6,665 bases of DNA, from the NCBI GenBank assembly GCA_937890045.1, contig CALBXV010000238.1, positions 1 through 6,665 on the forward strand, read 5' to 3'. Below, piece by piece: positions 6,522-6,665 of the stretch. The stretch is from an uncultured archaeon. GTDB lineage: Archaea; Thermoproteota; Nitrososphaeria; Nitrososphaerales; CALBXV01. The notes under the pieces were generated by a model. It was not told the origin of the DNA. It ran no database searches and worked only from the letters and a program-made list of their open reading frames with translations. Within the stretch, counting starts at the first letter, position 1. Every line of letters begins with the position of its first letter. The translations under genes were made by a program, and so were the position numbers.

Positions 6522-6665
6522 CTACTGGCTCCTGTTTAGAAATTTCTTCTTTTAATTTTATGATTGTTGCTTCCAACTGAACATTCTGTGCTGTTGCTTC
6601 ATTCAGTCTTGTTTGTAGAATATTAATAATATTCTGTGCATACTTTATTTTCTCATCAAACTCAT
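6490..6665 (-). CDS. 3' end of a coiled-coil protein of unknown function (partial)
   Basis: A reading frame open to the right window edge ends at TGA (6492-6490). It gives 57 complete residues, with codons in phase from 6663. The visible part begins EFDEKIKYAQNIINILQT and continues RLNEATAQNVQLEATIIKLKEEI, then a short polar tail ending TEEK. Hydrophobic residues recur at heptad-like spacing (I, I, L, L, V, L, I, L), so the segment should be one long helix forming a coiled coil, probably oligomeric. The start is outside the window, so total length and family are unknown. Its last 32 nt overlap the 73-residue ORF in another frame. In T4 the gene here would be fibritin, which is also coiled coil, but I see no foldon-type C-terminus and would not assign that name. 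The coding call rests on the long open frame, helix pattern and operon fit. Confidence 0.7.
   Translation of the reverse strand, partial: EFDEKIKYAQNIINILQTRLNEATAQNVQLEATIIKLKEEISKQEPVDGDSNQTEEK
6529..6533 (-). promoter_or_regulatory. Ribosome site of the 73-residue ORF
   Basis: AGGAG lies 7 nt upstream of the ATG at 6521, within the coding sequence of the upstream coiled-coil gene. It is a good match and favours the 73-residue ORF being translated. Confidence 0.7.

Overview
The window is a stretch of a T4-like (straight, contractile-tailed) bacteriophage genome, read entirely from the minus strand. It is AT-rich. The genes are packed head to tail, with 1-nt overlaps or gaps of 4 to 39 nt. 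Their order, read from high to low coordinates, is the T4 order 13-14-15-16-17-18: two head-completion/neck proteins, the tail terminator, small terminase, large terminase and tail sheath. All the core proteins are divergent from T4 and mostly somewhat shorter. That, together with glycine- and threonine-rich accessory modules in virion proteins, resembles marine T4-like myoviruses of cyanobacteria, SAR11-type hosts and similar. The host cannot be named from this sequence, since no host-derived metabolic gene or tRNA lies in the window.

Layout from the right edge leftward: the 3' end of a coiled-coil protein (partial, 6665-6490); a 73-residue small beta-type virion-like ORF overlapping it (6521-6300); gp13-like (6295-5531); gp14-like with an inserted module (5531-4677); gp15-like (4677-3919); a 166-residue Gly/Thr-rich protein with no T4 counterpart (3907-3407); gp16-like small terminase (3398-2988); gp17-like large terminase with intact ATPase and nuclease motifs (2988-1366); and the first 442 codons of the tail sheath gp18 (1326-1), which runs off the left edge.

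These genes would act together late in infection. gp16 and gp17 package DNA into proheads. The gp13/gp14 proteins close the filled head and form the neck. gp15 caps the finished tail, and gp18 polymerises around the tail tube as the contractile sheath. Translation looks tightly coupled: three junctions are TAATG stop/start overlaps, and most starts have an AGGA/AGGAG-type Shine-Dalgarno about 7 nt upstream. gp16 and gp17 instead share an identical 13-nt leader motif.

I see no undescribed system such as a defence island, retron or CRISPR array. The most notable points are the two accessory modules (one inside the 166-residue protein, one in the gp14 tail), the repeated gp16/gp17 leader, and the unrecognised coiled-coil/small-ORF pair at the position held by fibritin (wac) in T4.
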